From positions 1-14,200 of the forward strand of contig CAAEUM010000126.1 of the NCBI GenBank assembly GCA_900759225.1: a DNA stretch of 14,200 nucleotides, given 5' to 3'. This stretch comes from Lachnospiraceae bacterium (GTDB lineage: Bacteria; Bacillota; Clostridia; Lachnospirales; Lachnospiraceae). The position numbers were made by a program, and so were the translations under genes. Positions within the stretch are counted from its first letter, which is position 1; every line of letters starts with the position of its first letter. The notes beneath the pieces were generated by a model. The model worked only from the letters and a program-made list of their open reading frames with translations, made no database searches and was not told where the DNA came from. Positions 13,207-14,200 of the stretch are shown here, piece by piece.

Positions 13207-14200
13207 CTATTGTATCTCCTCAAAATCCGCTGATGGGGATGCAATGAGGGAGTAGTTGGTGTGGTAGATTACAAAGCCGGGAGCGGAGCCGGCCGGTTTT
13301 TTAATGTTTTTGCGCTGGATGTAATCAATTTCTACCTTGTCATTGCCGCGCCCCTTGGAATAGTAGGCGGCCAGGGCACCGGCCTCCTCGAAAAGGCGGT
13401 CAGGCAGTTCCTTTGCCCCTTCTGCTTTTACAATAACATGGGAACCGGGGATGCCTTTTGCATGGAACCACCAGTCATTTCCGTTTGCTACCTTAAAGGT
13501 AAGCTCTTCGTTCTGATAATTGTTTTTTCCTACATAAATATGGAAGCCGTCACTGGAAATATAGTGGAAGGGGCGGCTGGTGATCTTAGGGCGCTTGTCC
13601 CCCTGGCGGCGTTTTTTTACATAGCCGTATTCCATCAATTCTTCCTTGATCTGCACCAGATCATTTTCTGCCAGGGCAATATCAAGGGCAGAGCTGATGG
13701 ATTCCAGGTGGTCAATTTCTGCCTTTGTGGCTTTCGTAAATTCGGTAAGCGCCTCATAGGTGCGTTTTAACTTATTATATTTTTCAAAGTGCTTTTTTGC
13801 GTTTTCGCTGGCAGACAGCTGTGGATCAAGGGGGATAGTGATATCCTCATTGGTATAGTAATTTAAACAGGTGAATGTTTTTTCGCCGCCCTCAAGCCCG
13901 TAGCCATAGGTGTTTAAAAGCTCGCCGTAAATCCTGTATTTTTCCCGTTTTTCCGTATCTTTCAGCTGTTTTTCCTGTAAATCGTATTTTTTGTAGCTGC
14001 GCTCCAGGGCAGTCTGGACAATACGCCTTAAATCAGCAGATTTCTGACGGATCCGGGTGATGGTATCTCTGGAGGCGTAATAGCTTTCCAGCATACTGCT
14101 TACGGATCCGAAAGGCTGATGCTCATAGTCAGGGCCTTCGTAGCAGGTTAAGGGGATGCTGGCGTACTCGGTGGGGACACCGTTCTTATAAATAATGGAA
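13207..14200 (-). CDS. rqcH: Rqc2/RqcH-type ribosome quality-control protein, C-terminal part
   Basis: RqcH (NFACT family; older label fibronectin-binding protein) binds stalled 50S subunits carrying peptidyl-tRNA and adds alanine tails to mark the nascent chain for degradation. About 330 residues are visible and the frame stays open to the window edge, so the N-terminal NFACT-N domain, with the catalytic and tRNA-contact residues, lies outside (full length usually about 560-590). Visible in order: the end of the N-terminal domain (EYASIPLTCYEG, GSVSSMLESYYASRD), a charged coiled-coil region, then the NFACT-R domain with DGFHIYVGKNN and DWWFHAKGIPGSHVIVK. The Met at 14094 is internal, not the start: coding sequence of the family continues before it. 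Read in the reverse direction, it converges on rpsU. Confidence 0.92.
   Translation of the reverse strand, partial: SIIYKNGVPTEYASIPLTCYEGPDYEHQPFGSVSSMLESYYASRDTITRIRQKSADLRRIVQTALERSYKKYDLQEKQLKDTEKREKYRIYGELLNTYGYGLEGGEKTFTCLNYYTNEDITIPLDPQLSASENAKKHFEKYNKLKRTYEALTEFTKATKAEIDHLESISSALDIALAENDLVQIKEELMEYGYVKKRRQGDKRPKITSRPFHYISSDGFHIYVGKNNYQNEELTFKVANGNDWWFHAKGIPGSHVIVKAEGAKELPDRLFEEAGALAAYYSKGRGNDKVEIDYIQRKNIKKPAGSAPGFVIYHTNYSLIASPSADFEEIQ

Noticed and set aside
13261..13770. Plus-strand open frame of 169 codons antisense to rqcH
   Set aside because: It lies inside the strongly conserved NFACT-R coding region on the other strand and has no ribosome site or family resemblance.
13207..14094. 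rqcH start at the Met codon at 14094
   Set aside because: The frame continues upstream to the window edge with NFACT-like sequence, so this Met is internal and the gene is cut by the window.

Overview
The window reads as ordinary chromosome of a spore-forming, anaerobic-type Firmicute, most likely a Lachnospiraceae (Clostridium cluster XIVa) member. The pointers are a full-length spoIVA (endospore coat), an rqcH-type gene, strong GGAGG ribosome sites, AT-rich intergenic regions with sigma-A promoters, and GC-moderate genes. Species cannot be named from the sequence alone. I see no phage, transposase, CRISPR, tRNA or rRNA gene.

Layout. Positions 1-269 hold a palindromic dispersed repeat, a terminator of an unseen upstream gene and a consensus promoter. 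Positions 270-5025 are a complete five-gene branched-chain amino acid ABC importer (livJ, livH, livM, livG, livF), with a hairpin between livJ and livH that probably sets the excess of binding protein over membrane subunits. Positions 5083-6558 are spoIVA; its start region is nested in the hairpin that ends the liv operon. Positions 6727-8325 encode a beta-CASP metallo-beta-lactamase nuclease with its own promoter, followed by a second copy of the dispersed repeat and rnhA (RNase HI, 8387-8872). Positions 9022-9813 encode a membrane-anchored or exported protein with an LprI-like C-terminal domain after an Ala/Pro/Gly-rich linker. Positions 10042-12690 are alaS (alanyl-tRNA synthetase, GTG start). 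A third copy of the dispersed repeat follows, then rpsU (ribosomal protein S21, 12865-13041), too short for many ORF callers. On the minus strand, 13207 to the window end is the C-terminal part of rqcH, facing rpsU across two back-to-back terminators.

Functionally the genes are a nutrient importer, a sporulation morphogen, two RNA-cutting enzymes and a translation / ribosome-rescue cluster (alaS, rpsU, rqcH). The coding content is largely conserved. The items most worth a second look are non-coding or architectural: the three-copy repeat family sharing a 23-base identical segment, the terminator/promoter/ribosome-site overlap at spoIVA, tandem 7-base repeats upstream of the LprI-like gene, and leader structures before the nuclease gene, alaS and rpsU. 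I did not find a convincing new multi-gene system.
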